Source of the DNA: Neopusillimonas maritima
Lineage (GTDB): Bacteria; Pseudomonadota; Gammaproteobacteria; Burkholderiales; Burkholderiaceae_B
Reading direction: 5' to 3'
DNA: 64,000 bases
Assembly (NCBI RefSeq): GCF_003576595.1
Contig: NZ_NQOU01000004.1
Coordinates: 186,001-250,000 of the forward strand
Positions 56,120-64,000 of the stretch are shown piece after piece. The notes under the pieces were generated by a model that was given only the letters and a program-made list of their open reading frames with translations, did no database searches and was not told the origin of the DNA. A program made the translations under genes and the position numbers. Position 1 is the first letter of the stretch; every line of letters begins with the position of its first letter.

Positions 56120-56961
56120 GCTGCTTTCCTTTCAATAGCTTTTGAGGTTTTCCCGGCACGCAAGGTGGGAAAACGGAAAGACAGCAAGCCGTCGGGACGC
56201 ACAAGCAACATCAGCAGTACCGCCAAGCCGAACACCGTTGGACGCCATTCGGCCAGTACACGAAAGTATTCCGGCAGCAAGGTCATGACAACGGCACCCA
56301 CAAACGGGCCGATCATATTGTTCACACCGCCCAACACCACATACAACACCACGTAAATAGCCAACAGAACGTCGAAATTCTCGGGCCGCACGAACGTCAG
56401 GTAATGACCATACAAGGACCCGCCGACAGCCGCTACCGCCGCACCGGCTGCAAACCCGATCAGGCGAACAGCCGTAACATTAATGCCCATAGAGGCGGCA
56501 ACACGCTCGTCTTCACGAACCGCGTCAAACACCCTTTGCAGCGGACTGAAAGAAACCACCGCCAGCAAAAGCCCGACAACCACAACGGCAATCACCACGG
56601 CAAACAAGTCGGTACCCAGCATGCCGCTCATGCCCCCGATTCCGCCCAGGAATTCGAGATTTTCAAGCAGTACCCGTACACAGAAGGTAATACCCAAGGT
56701 GGCCAGAATAAGATAAATGCCCCGTAACCTTAGTGCCGGAAAGCCGATGACCCCGGCAATAACCGCGGTGATCGCCGCCGCAATAAGCGTGGCCGGCCAG
56801 AACGACAGACCCATTTCCGTGGTGAGGTAACTGGCGGCATAACAGCCAATCGCCATGAAAGCGCCTTGCGCGAACGACAGGCTGCCCGTTAACAGAACGA
56901 TATAAACACTCCAGGCCAGCAATACATTAATGCCTGTGATAATTAAGTAATCGCTTATCAA
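56116..56961 (-). CDS. livM: Branched-chain-type ABC transporter permease, LivM family
   Basis: 281 aa if translation starts at the TTG at 56961, whose codon overlaps the livH stop (TTGA). An ATG at 57042 would give 308 aa, but its extra 27 residues are polar and are encoded inside livH, so I prefer the TTG, though this is not certain. Seven to eight membrane segments are present, with the coupling loop REDERVAASMGINVTAVRLIGF. Confidence 0.85.
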   Translation of the reverse strand: MISDYLIITGINVLLAWSVYIVLLTGSLSFAQGAFMAIGCYAASYLTTEMGLSFWPATLIAAAITAVIAGVIGFPALRLRGIYLILATLGITFCVRVLLENLEFLGGIGGMSGMLGTDLFAVVIAVVVVGLLLAVVSFSPLQRVFDAVREDERVAASMGINVTAVRLIGFAAGAAVAAVGGSLYGHYLTFVRPENFDVLLAIYVVLYVVLGGVNNMIGPFVGAVVMTLLPEYFRVLAEWRPTVFGLAVLLMLLVRPDGLLSFRFPTLRAGKTSKAIERKAA

Positions 56962-57842
56962 ACCCGCTGCTCCCTGGAATGTAGCCCGCCCGCGAACAAG
57001 CCCGCGGGGCGCAGCAGAAGAATCAGAATCATCGCCAGCCAAACCGTCATTTCACCCAGGCGGCCCCAACCGAAATAGAACATTAGCGCCTCAATCACGC
57101 CAATAAGCAATGCAGCCAGAACGGCGCCACGCAAATCGCCCATACCGCCGATCGCCATGATAGCCATGGCTTTCAAGCCGAAAGTCAGACCAATCTCCGA
57201 CCCGACGGCGTCACTGCGCAAAGCGAGCAACAACCCTGCAATAGCGGCCAATGCTGAAGAGATGAAAAACACGGCCTGCTTAACACGCAACACATTAACG
57301 CCGAGCAAGGTCGCTGACGTGGGCGCCTCCGCCACCGCTCGGATCTGACGGCCGATTTTCATATGATGAATCAGAAAATGCAGTCCAATCATCAAAGCCA
57401 ACGTGACCGCCAGCACCATTAATTGCAGGTTCAGAAACCTGACCCCCGCTATTTCAAAGGTTTCGGTCAGCCAGCCCGTTTGTGGGGGAAGAGGAACATT
57501 CTCGTTCCCCCAGAACTTATGCACAAGGTCAATGAAAACCAGGCCAAGCGCCAGTGAACTTAATGCCGCCGTGATACGTGAGTCGGCACTTTGAAAACGC
57601 CGAAATGCCACGAACTCGGTAAACAAACCCAGCAAACCGCCAATAAGAAAAGCGAAAATAAACGCCCACTCCAATGGCAGGTAAGTCAAGGAGACCAGCC
57701 CGATGAAACCACCCAGCATGAACACTTCCGGGTGAGTGAAATTAAGCTTGTCGAGGACACCGACAATAAGCGTGAACCCGATGGCTACCAGCGCATACAT
57801 GGCGCCGCTAACCAATCCGTTCAGTATCTGGCCTAGCAACAT
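56958..57842 (-). CDS. livH: Branched-chain-type ABC transporter permease, LivH family
   Basis: 294 aa, eight membrane segments. LivH hallmarks are MYALVAIGFTLIVGVLDKLNF near the N terminus and the loop AVAEAPTSATLLGVNVLRVK. It is 12 bases downstream of the luciferase-like monooxygenase gene, so the importer and enzyme genes share a transcript. Confidence 0.9.
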   Translation of the reverse strand: MLLGQILNGLVSGAMYALVAIGFTLIVGVLDKLNFTHPEVFMLGGFIGLVSLTYLPLEWAFIFAFLIGGLLGLFTEFVAFRRFQSADSRITAALSSLALGLVFIDLVHKFWGNENVPLPPQTGWLTETFEIAGVRFLNLQLMVLAVTLALMIGLHFLIHHMKIGRQIRAVAEAPTSATLLGVNVLRVKQAVFFISSALAAIAGLLLALRSDAVGSEIGLTFGLKAMAIMAIGGMGDLRGAVLAALLIGVIEALMFYFGWGRLGEMTVWLAMILILLLRPAGLFAGGLHSREQRV

Positions 57843-57854
57843 TGATTGCCTCCT

Positions 57855-59024
57855 TTATGCAGAGGCCTGAGCCGGTGCCGCGCGCTTCATGGTTTGCAAG
57901 CCTGGCAAAATTTCCTTGGCAAACATATCCATGTTGCGACGCGTAAGCTCTTCCGACAAATTGCCGAAATGCAGCATCGTTAGCAAATTACCGAAGTGCA
58001 TTTCGTTCCAATGCGACTCAAGCTGCTGGCGCACAGTGGCCGGGCTACCGCAAACAAGCATACCCATGTCAATGGCCATTTCAATGGTCAGGTCTTGCGA
58101 CAACATCGCCTTAGCCGCCATGATGCGCTTAAGAGAATCCCGCGAGCTGTACCCGGGCGGAAGCAGCATCTCGAACGGCATTTTCAATAAACGATTGCGG
58201 AACAGTTCAAACGGCTCGCGCGCCTCTTTAATGGCCTGCTCGTCGGTGTCTGCCACATAAACAGGTACCGCCCAGCCCAACTGGCTATCGTCTGCTTCGT
58301 AGCCAAACTGCTCGGCCGTATCACGATATGACTGCAAATATTTTTGCACCGCCTTGGCAGGGCTGAACGTTTGCAAATAAGTGTAGCGGTGGTCGGGATG
58401 CGCCGCCCAATCGATGGTTTCCTTACTGCCCTGAGACGGCACCCAGATTGGCGGATGCGGGTTCTGGAAAGGGCGTGGCCACAAGTTCACGTAATCCACG
58501 TTGTAATGCTTGCCGCTGAACGATGTAGGGCCGGGTTGCGTCCAGGCTTGTACGATCAGGTCGTGCGCCTCGTGGAAACGTTCGTGAGAAATGGTTGGGT
58601 TCAAACCGAAGGTATGGTATTCGGCACCAATGCCGCGCACAAAACCCGCAATTAACCGCCCGCCGGTAATCACGTCGAGCATGGCGTACTCTTCAGCCAC
58701 CGTCATGGGGTGTTCGCGCAAAGGCAAAGCACTACCCAAAATAGCAATTTTCACGCGCTGCGTGCGACGCGCCAAAGCCGATGCCATGACTACCGGGGAA
58801 GGCATTAAGCCATAGGCGGTTTGGTGATGCTCATTGACCGCCACGCCGTCGAAACCCAATGTTTCTGCATACTCCAGCTCATCAAGATAACGGTTGTACA
58901 GCTTGTGACCTTTAACTGGGTCATAGAACTTGTTTGGCAGTTTCATCCAAACGGTTTCATATTCCTTCGTGGCCTCAAAATCCAGGTCGGCATACGACAT
59001 CAAATGGAAAAGAGTGACATTCAT
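57855..59024 (-). CDS. Luciferase-like (LLM class) flavin-dependent monooxygenase
   Basis: 389 aa of the bacterial-luciferase TIM barrel. Characteristic segments are FDGVAVNEHHQTAYGLMPSPVVMASALARRT near residue 52 and GRLIAGFVRGIGAEYHTFG near residue 125. The family uses reduced FMN and oxygen, supplied here by the reductase gene two positions upstream. Members hydroxylate or open N- and S-heterocycles, alkanes or nitro compounds. The operon context implies that it acts on the imported compound, whose identity is unknown. Confidence 0.88.
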   Translation of the reverse strand: MNVTLFHLMSYADLDFEATKEYETVWMKLPNKFYDPVKGHKLYNRYLDELEYAETLGFDGVAVNEHHQTAYGLMPSPVVMASALARRTQRVKIAILGSALPLREHPMTVAEEYAMLDVITGGRLIAGFVRGIGAEYHTFGLNPTISHERFHEAHDLIVQAWTQPGPTSFSGKHYNVDYVNLWPRPFQNPHPPIWVPSQGSKETIDWAAHPDHRYTYLQTFSPAKAVQKYLQSYRDTAEQFGYEADDSQLGWAVPVYVADTDEQAIKEAREPFELFRNRLLKMPFEMLLPPGYSSRDSLKRIMAAKAMLSQDLTIEMAIDMGMLVCGSPATVRQQLESHWNEMHFGNLLTMLHFGNLSEELTRRNMDMFAKEILPGLQTMKRAAPAQASA

Positions 59025-59026
59025 GA

Positions 59027-59809
59027 CTATTTAACCCCTTCAATAAATTGCTTAACAGACGCGCTGAACTCATCGGGAAACTCAACCTGAGGTAAATGCC
59101 CACAGTTTTTGAAAACCTGAAGCGTCGCGTTCGGCAGCTTTGGCTGCAGTGCCTCGCCTACCGCTAATGGCATGATTTTGTCTTGCTCACCCCAAATTAG
59201 TTTCACCGGCGCCTGAATACGATGGAGCCACTTGGGCAAATTCAGGTCATACAAACGCGGCTGCCAAGCCAGCCTTGCAACCGTTTCACGGTTCTTAAGC
59301 ATGATGTCTTGCGCTTCCTCGGTATCGGGTGCCATCGACAGCACTTTCTGCGCAATGTCTTGATTAAAGAAAGTATTGCGGGCTGCCGTTTCAGCATCCC
59401 AAAGAAAAATATCACCAGGCAGAATGCCGGGAACACGTACACCCGCCGTACCCACCAAAGTCAACGACTTAATACGACGAGGCTCGCGAATCCCCATCTC
59501 CATACCAAGCCAGCCACCCATCGAGCTGCCCACCACGTGCACGCTGTCGAGTTTCATATGATCGAGTAGATCGAGATAAAAGTAAGCCAGGTCTTGCATG
59601 TTATCGAGCCATTCGGGCTCGTCCGACATGCCAAAGCCGGGGTGCTCGGGAACGATTAAGTCGTAGTCTTGTGCCAGCACTTCCATGAAAGGCTGAATCA
59701 TGGGTGCGCCGTTGGCCCCATGCAGATACAACACCGTTGGGCCTTTACCACCCCGCCGAATGCGGGTTCGGCAACCATCAACGGTAATAAAAGATTCTTC
59801 AAACGCCAT
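59027..59809 (-). CDS. Alpha/beta hydrolase (C-C or ester hydrolase-like)
   Basis: 260 aa from the ATG at 59809, following AGGAG; a longer start at 59884 lies in the reductase gene. The oxyanion region is LYLHGANG, the nucleophile elbow GSSMGG is at 94-99 (Ser96), and the acid-base residues are a late Asp (WGEQDKIM) and His (NCGHLPQVE). It resembles MhpC-type hydrolases. It lies two bases before the monooxygenase gene and probably hydrolyses its product. Confidence 0.85.
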   Translation of the reverse strand: MAFEESFITVDGCRTRIRRGGKGPTVLYLHGANGAPMIQPFMEVLAQDYDLIVPEHPGFGMSDEPEWLDNMQDLAYFYLDLLDHMKLDSVHVVGSSMGGWLGMEMGIREPRRIKSLTLVGTAGVRVPGILPGDIFLWDAETAARNTFFNQDIAQKVLSMAPDTEEAQDIMLKNRETVARLAWQPRLYDLNLPKWLHRIQAPVKLIWGEQDKIMPLAVGEALQPKLPNATLQVFKNCGHLPQVEFPDEFSASVKQFIEGVK

Positions 59810-59825
59810 ATTGCTGACTCCTGTT

Positions 59826-60422
59826 CTAATTAACGGACGCCTCGACGCTGGCGGCAAGGCGCGCGCGGCGGGCAAACTCAACAACCTGGCCGGCCATGAT
59901 ATTCAGCTGGGCGGCCACGTCGGGATTCTTGATACTGCCATCGGCCTCGAACGGCTTCAGGCTGGAATTAATCACGGCGGCGTAGGGTGTCGGCCAGCCA
60001 CGAAGCGCATGCACAATTGAACGCAATGTCGACAAGGTTGAACCCATGGCTTGCGCACCATCGGCGCACACAATGCAGCCCACGGCACGATTGTCGAAGT
60101 ACGGACGCTCGTCGGCGCGCATGTCTTCGGTGTAATCAAGCGCGTTTTTCAAGTGGCCGGAAATCGACCCGTGGTAGCTGGGCGACGACAAAATAATGCC
60201 GTCAGCCGCGCGCAAAGCCTCGACCAAACGCTGGGCATTTTCCGATCGCGATGCCACTGCCGGATCAAACGTTTCCATATCCAGGGCGGGACCGGACAGC
60301 ATCAAGGTGCGCGCACCTTGACTCTCGGCCATCCGGAGAGCAGCCGCCATGGCCTTTTCCGACGTTGAGCCGACACGCATCGTGCCGCCAATCCCTACAA
60401 TCAAAGGGGAATCTGTGTTCAT
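59826..60422 (-). CDS. NAD(P)H-dependent FMN reductase
   Basis: 198 aa from the ATG at 60422. It has the flavodoxin-like fold of the SsuE/ChrR family: GIGGTMRVGSTSEKAM near the start and LSSPSYHGSISGHLKNALDY near residue 85. It reduces free FMN, the co-substrate of the luciferase-like enzyme in the same operon. It is the first gene of the run and is divergent from a MarR gene. Confidence 0.88.
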   Translation of the reverse strand: MNTDSPLIVGIGGTMRVGSTSEKAMAAALRMAESQGARTLMLSGPALDMETFDPAVASRSENAQRLVEALRAADGIILSSPSYHGSISGHLKNALDYTEDMRADERPYFDNRAVGCIVCADGAQAMGSTLSTLRSIVHALRGWPTPYAAVINSSLKPFEADGSIKNPDVAAQLNIMAGQVVEFARRARLAASVEASVN

Positions 60423-60563
60423 ACCTAATCCTTCACAAACCAAACTTTTTGCCACGCCAATAAGCCAGCCTGACCAATGAGCTTTAAAAATGACGTTACG
60501 GGTACCACTACCCAGACACTTGTCTCCAAACTACTATAGGGGTTTCTGGTTTTTCTTAAATTT

Positions 60564-60578
60564 ATGACGTATAGTCAT
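60564..60578. promoter_or_regulatory. Inverted repeat, probable MarR operator
   Basis: ATGAC-GTATA-GTCAT is a perfect five-base inverted repeat in the 244-base divergent region 60423-60666. It is about 89 bases before the MarR start. The right arm overlaps the next inverted repeat by three bases. The spacing and palindromic form fit MarR-family operators. Confidence 0.55.
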
Positions 60579-60594
60579 GCTAAAACTAAGCATG
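60576..60594. promoter_or_regulatory. Second inverted repeat with T-run
   Basis: CATGCT-AAAACTA-AGCATG forms a six-base inverted repeat followed by CTTTTTTT. It could be a second operator site, or a weak hairpin with T-run that limits leader transcription toward the MarR gene. The sequence alone does not decide. Confidence 0.35.
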
Positions 60595-60666
60595 CTTTTT
60601 TTAAATGGTAAAGATCTGAAAATTACCTGTCAATAAGCCTAGGGTAAGTCCTGATACGATTTAGAA

Positions 60667-61176
60667 ATGAAACAAAAAGACACTTCACACAATGCAGCCG
60701 AACCCGGATCCCCCGCGCAAAACCCGTTTATCAAGCTATACGATATGCCTGGATATTTGCTGCGTCGGGGCGGGCAATTCATTAATGCCACGTTCGACGC
60801 CGAAATGGGAAAAATGGGCCTGACAGCCAGCCAACTTGCGGCTTTCCTGGCGGTCAGCATTCAGGAAGGGATGGAGCAACGCGAACTGGCCGCCCGATTG
60901 AACTGGGACGAAGCCACCGTTGGCGGCATGGTGCGGCGGCTTGAGGCGCAAGGTTATTTTGAACGGCGCAGCAGCCCGAAATCGAAGCGGGGCCTGCAAA
61001 TTTACATGACCCCGAAAGGCAAGGCACTTTATAAACAAGCCGAGCCTCATGTGGCTCGTATTCAAGTCAATGTAATGCGAAATCTTGCACCCGACGAACA
61101 AAAAACGTTGCTTTATTTGTTAAGCAAAATGATGGGCGAAAACAACTCGTACTATCAGACGGACGCTCCCGAATAA
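60667..61176 (+). CDS. MarR-family transcriptional regulator
   Basis: 169 aa. The winged helix lies at about residues 60-105 (MEQRELAARLNWDEATVGGMVRRLEAQGYFERR). It is divergent from the operon starting at 60422, with palindromes between, so it probably represses that operon until the substrate or an intermediate binds. It is a separate gene from the picR-like one, with no long identity visible between them. Confidence 0.85.
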   Translation: MKQKDTSHNAAEPGSPAQNPFIKLYDMPGYLLRRGGQFINATFDAEMGKMGLTASQLAAFLAVSIQEGMEQRELAARLNWDEATVGGMVRRLEAQGYFERRSSPKSKRGLQIYMTPKGKALYKQAEPHVARIQVNVMRNLAPDEQKTLLYLLSKMMGENNSYYQTDAPE

Positions 61177-61208
61177 AGACGGCAGCGCCACGCGGATACG
61201 ATTGGGAT

Positions 61209-61652
61209 TTACTCGCGATACATTTGAAATGATGCGCTGCGCTGAGCGATGCGCCAGCCTTCTTCGGTGCGTACCAGGTAATCGTCGAACTGGCCGGCAA
61301 CCTGGCGGACATCGGCTTTTCTGCCAAAAGCTTCAAGCGGCGAATCGGCGGCGGCACTCCATAGCAACACATAACTGGTCATTCGCGCAGAATTAAGGTC
61401 TGCTTCGTACACCACCGAATTGGTGACGAAGTGACGCGTAAGGCGCTCTTTCGGCTTACTTTGGTAGGAAGCCAGTATTTGCGCGCGCCCTACCAATGGC
61501 TCGCCCCCCGGCCTAACCAACGAGGCATCGGGCGTAAACAACTGCACCAGGGCTTCGTAATTTTGCTGATCGACCAGGCAAGCGGTACGCACCGCCAAAT
61601 CTTTGCAAATCGTATGAATCGCCTGCATATCGGCGTCGAGATGATGCTCCAT
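61209..61652 (-). CDS. SnoaL-like (NTF2-fold) protein
   Basis: 147 aa. The N-terminal half has VDQQNYEALVQLFTPDASLVRPGG and the middle part RLTRHFVTNSVVY, as in SnoaL_4 proteins and dioxygenase beta subunits. Members are hydratase-like or isomerase-like, or structural. It is the last gene of a run with a hydrolase, GalD and an aldolase, 12 bases after the hydrolase. The reaction is unknown. Confidence 0.75.
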   Translation of the reverse strand: MEHHLDADMQAIHTICKDLAVRTACLVDQQNYEALVQLFTPDASLVRPGGEPLVGRAQILASYQSKPKERLTRHFVTNSVVYEADLNSARMTSYVLLWSAAADSPLEAFGRKADVRQVAGQFDDYLVRTEEGWRIAQRSASFQMYRE

Positions 61653-61664
61653 TCCTTTTTCCTT

Positions 61665-62387
61665 TTATTCGCGCGAAAGCCAGATATCCAACAAGGCACT
61701 GACCGCTTCGGGCTGCTCCATGGTCGACATGTGTCCACAGTGCTCAACCGCGTGTAACGTTACCCATTGCGCCGGCACCATATGACTCATCGCCTCGTGT
61801 CGCGCATAAGGGCTCCAGGCGTCTTCACGGCCACAAATAAGTGCGGTTGGGCAGTGCAATTTGCGCAACACCGGCCCCGCATCGGGGCGACCCAGCAAAG
61901 CATTAATTTGCGCTTCGAATTGCTCCGGCGTGCGGCGTTCGATCATATCCAGAATTTCATCGAACAAGGGTGACGCCAGACGATCGGGATGCACCATGCC
62001 GGGCGCCCACAACTTACCCATTTCACGCATGCCATGGGCTTTTGCATGCTGCAACAGCTTCATGCGCTTTTCACGCTCCTGCGCACCGGCCTCCCCCGCC
62101 GCGATAGGCTCATAACCCGTGTCGAGCAAAGCCAAACGCCGCACCCGTTGGGGTGCCATACGAACAACCTCAAGCGCAACCCGTCCGCCCATCGAATGAC
62201 CAGCCAATGAAAAAACAGGGGCGGTCACTTCGGCCAGCACCTTTCTCGCCATGCCCTCGATGGAGCCCAGCTCGGCGTAGTGCGGTACGACCGTATCAAC
62301 GCGTTGTCCCATCGCCTGACGTTGATGAACCCATACTGCGTCGTCGCACAACAACCCGGGCAACAGCACTAATGTTTCTTTCGACAT
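61665..62387 (-). CDS. Alpha/beta hydrolase (enol-lactonase/esterase-like)
   Basis: 240 aa. The nucleophile motif GHSMGG is at 63-68 (Ser65), the oxyanion strand is LVLLPGLLCDDAVW, and the late Asp and His are in CGREDAWSP and VEHCGHMS. It resembles 3-oxoadipate enol-lactonase-type hydrolases by pattern only. It lies between galD (15 bases upstream) and the SnoaL-like gene, in one transcript. Confidence 0.82.
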   Translation of the reverse strand: MSKETLVLLPGLLCDDAVWVHQRQAMGQRVDTVVPHYAELGSIEGMARKVLAEVTAPVFSLAGHSMGGRVALEVVRMAPQRVRRLALLDTGYEPIAAGEAGAQEREKRMKLLQHAKAHGMREMGKLWAPGMVHPDRLASPLFDEILDMIERRTPEQFEAQINALLGRPDAGPVLRKLHCPTALICGREDAWSPYARHEAMSHMVPAQWVTLHAVEHCGHMSTMEQPEAVSALLDIWLSRE

Positions 62388-62402
62388 GAAATATCCTTTG
62401 AC

Positions 62403-63494
62403 TTAACGGTCGGCCCAAACGCCGCGCGGCACGCACACGTGGCCATCGAAAAGCCAACGTGCCGTACGAATTAATGCAGCTTGCGCCACACTCACGCCGT
62501 CAGCCGTTCGTTCCAATGCAATTTCCACCCCCATATGCCCAGTGGGGTGCTCAATTTCAAGCTTAATATGATCGCCATCGGGCACCACCCCCACACCCTC
62601 GCAAACCGTACCGGGCATGGCAACGGCCGTTGCCACGCTAACCGCCGCCAACACGCCAATTGACGCATGGCAACGGTGCGGAATGAAACAGCGCGTGTTA
62701 ACAGCACCGCCGTGTTCAGGTGGCGACACCAAACACATTTTCGGCACCGTGCGTTCAGACACGTCACCCAGGTTCATCATCGGACCGACCTTCAGGCGGA
62801 TCGCCTCGATACGCGCCTTCAGCGCCGTGTCGGCATCGAGCGCTTCCCGTGTCTCGTTACCCGTGCGCCCAAAATCCTGCGCCCGCATCAGCACCATGGG
62901 CATGCCGTTATCAATGCAGGTAAGCGACACACCGTCGATGACATCCTGCCTCTTTCCAGTGGGAAAAAGTGCGCCGCAACTGGAGCCGGCAGTGTCACGA
63001 AATGCAATTGGAATAGACGCCGCCGTACCCGGCACGCCGTCTATCCGTTGATCGCCTTCATAAACAACCCGCCCACCTGGTGTAGCAACATGTGCAACCG
63101 CTATTTGCCCCGTATTGACCATATGAATGGCAACCGGCGTCACGCCCTCCTGTGCCGCCACTATTCCCGTTTCAATGGCGAACGGGCCTACACCCGCCAG
63201 AATATTGCCGCAATTCTGCCCGTAATCAACCCGCGCTTCGTTAACGACAACCTGCGCAAAAAGATAATCGACATCGGCGTCGGCACGCGTTGACGGCGAC
63301 ACAATAGCGACCTTGCTGGTTAAAGGGTCCGCGCCGCCAATGCCGTCGATTTGGCGCGGGTCGGGCGACCCCATGACAGCCAATAAAACCGCGTCACGAA
63401 CGGTGGCGTCGTCGGGTAAATCGGACGCATGAAAATAAGCCCCCTTCGACGTGCCGCCCCGCATTTGCACACAAGGAATACGCGTTTGCATCAT
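62403..63494 (-). CDS. galD: 4-Oxalomesaconate tautomerase (GalD, PrpF family)
   Basis: 363 aa. It matches GalD of Pseudomonas along its length: TRIPCVQMRGGTSKGAYF at the start, GSPDPRQIDGIGGADPLTSK near residue 43, VDYGQNCGNILAGVGPFAIE near 92, and NTRCFIPHRCHASIGV near 270. It converts the keto form of 4-oxalomesaconate into the enol used next in gallate and protocatechuate 4,5-cleavage. It is 11 bases downstream of the aldolase gene. Confidence 0.88.
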   Translation of the reverse strand: MMQTRIPCVQMRGGTSKGAYFHASDLPDDATVRDAVLLAVMGSPDPRQIDGIGGADPLTSKVAIVSPSTRADADVDYLFAQVVVNEARVDYGQNCGNILAGVGPFAIETGIVAAQEGVTPVAIHMVNTGQIAVAHVATPGGRVVYEGDQRIDGVPGTAASIPIAFRDTAGSSCGALFPTGKRQDVIDGVSLTCIDNGMPMVLMRAQDFGRTGNETREALDADTALKARIEAIRLKVGPMMNLGDVSERTVPKMCLVSPPEHGGAVNTRCFIPHRCHASIGVLAAVSVATAVAMPGTVCEGVGVVPDGDHIKLEIEHPTGHMGVEIALERTADGVSVAQAALIRTARWLFDGHVCVPRGVWADR

Positions 63495-63505
63495 CGCCCC
63501 GTGAA

Positions 63506-64000
63506 TTACAAATCATTCAGAGAGTTAACGTAACGCAAACCCTTGGCCTCAAGGCGCTCGCGCATGCCGTAATAATCAAGACCCAATTCCCCGGTTGCCA
63601 GCACCTGACGCGTCTTTTCTTCTTTTTCCATCCGGGCCAACGCGGCCTGAGCAACCTGAGGCACGTCGGCCACTTGCACCACTGCCACACCGTCGTCGTC
63701 GGCCACAATAACGTCGCCGGGGTTAACCAATTGGCGTGCGCAGGTAACCGGAACATTCACGGAGCCCAACGTTTCCTTGACAGTGCCCTGGGCCGAAATG
63801 GCACGCGACCATACCGGAAACTGCATTTCAGTTAATGCACGCACATCGCGACAGCCGCCGTCAATTACCAGGCCCAACACACCGCGCGCCATTAAGGAAG
63901 TGGCCAGAAGATCGCCGAAGTAGCCGTCGGTGCATTCAGACGTGGTTGCAACCACCAGAATATCGCCTTTCTGACACTGCTCAACCGCCACGTGAAGCAT
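63506..64000 (-). CDS. RraA-like 4-carboxy-4-hydroxy-2-oxoadipate aldolase, N terminus cut off by the window
   Basis: At least 164 aa; the frame is open at the right edge and the Met there is probably internal (family length is about 225). The active-site motif DGGCRDV lies at about 48-54 of the visible part. The family splits 4-carboxy-4-hydroxy-2-oxoadipate to pyruvate and oxaloacetate (GalC/LigK/PmdF). The family also includes RNase E regulator RraA, but the neighbouring galD favours the aldolase. Confidence 0.85.
   Translation of the reverse strand: MLHVAVEQCQKGDILVVATTSECTDGYFGDLLATSLMARGVLGLVIDGGCRDVRALTEMQFPVWSRAISAQGTVKETLGSVNVPVTCARQLVNPGDVIVADDDGVAVVQVADVPQVAQAALARMEKEEKTRQVLATGELGLDYYGMRERLEAKGLRYVNSLNDL

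Overview
The window looks like part of the chromosome of a metabolically versatile betaproteobacterium, most likely in the Alcaligenaceae (Burkholderiales). Three things point there: the housekeeping block uvrA / MFS transporter / ssb in its usual Burkholderiales arrangement, many solute-binding-protein transporters (ABC and TRAP), and dense aromatic and N-heterocycle catabolic genes. Coding density is high. I see no rRNA, tRNA, CRISPR array, insertion sequence or phage gene.

Layout. (1) 1-11.9 kb: a truncated ABC solute-binding protein and a nitrilase, then a divergent alcohol dehydrogenase, an alpha/beta hydrolase, a complete Liv-type ABC importer (binding protein, LivH, LivM, LivG, LivF), a DUF1932-type dehydrogenase, and a class III ring-cleavage dioxygenase (LigB, LigA) facing a GntR/FCD regulator across a region with GGATCC-centred palindromes. 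(2) 12-22.5 kb: core genes (TerC-family protein, ssb, an MFS transporter, uvrA, a SET-domain protein, AMP nucleosidase, pterin carbinolamine dehydratase, malate synthase G). (3) 22.5-31 kb: an amidase remnant, a DUF3293 protein, a TAXI/TRAP importer coupled to a sulfatase, a LysR regulator, an acetylornithine-type aminotransferase and an EamA exporter. (4) 31-49.9 kb: a catabolic island that reads as a picolinate (pyridine-2-carboxylate) pathway. (5) 50-53.3 kb: DNA polymerase IV and a zinc-type TonB receptor with a probable Zur box. (6) 53.4-64 kb: a second complete Liv-type importer in one run with a luciferase-like monooxygenase, an alpha/beta hydrolase and an FMN reductase, opposite a MarR gene, followed by a second run with a SnoaL-like protein, another hydrolase, 4-oxalomesaconate tautomerase (GalD) and a truncated RraA-like aldolase.

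How the island at 31-49.9 kb works (inference from family-level recognition and conserved residues). A three-component molybdenum hydroxylase would hydroxylate picolinate at C6, and a four-gene Rieske oxygenase (ferredoxin, reductase, alpha, beta) would add the 3-hydroxyl. An amidohydrolase-family decarboxylase would then give 2,5-dihydroxypyridine. A NicX-type dioxygenase opens that ring, a NicD-type deformylase releases formate, and a NicF-type amidohydrolase releases ammonia, leaving maleate. The last enzyme, maleate isomerase, is not in the window. A MarR regulator sits at the end, and four near-identical TCAG-N4-CTGA-like palindromes lie in its own promoter, in the promoter of the ring-cleavage operon, and in the divergent promoter of the two oxygenase arms. 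This fits one regulon. Uptake genes (a DctP binding protein, an SsuABC-type ABC system and DctQM) are in the molybdenum-hydroxylase run.

The least explained part is the MarR-linked operon at 53.4-60.4 kb. It has a dedicated importer and a two-component flavin monooxygenase, its substrate is unknown, and it lies next to genes of the 4,5-cleavage (protocatechuate/gallate) lower pathway.
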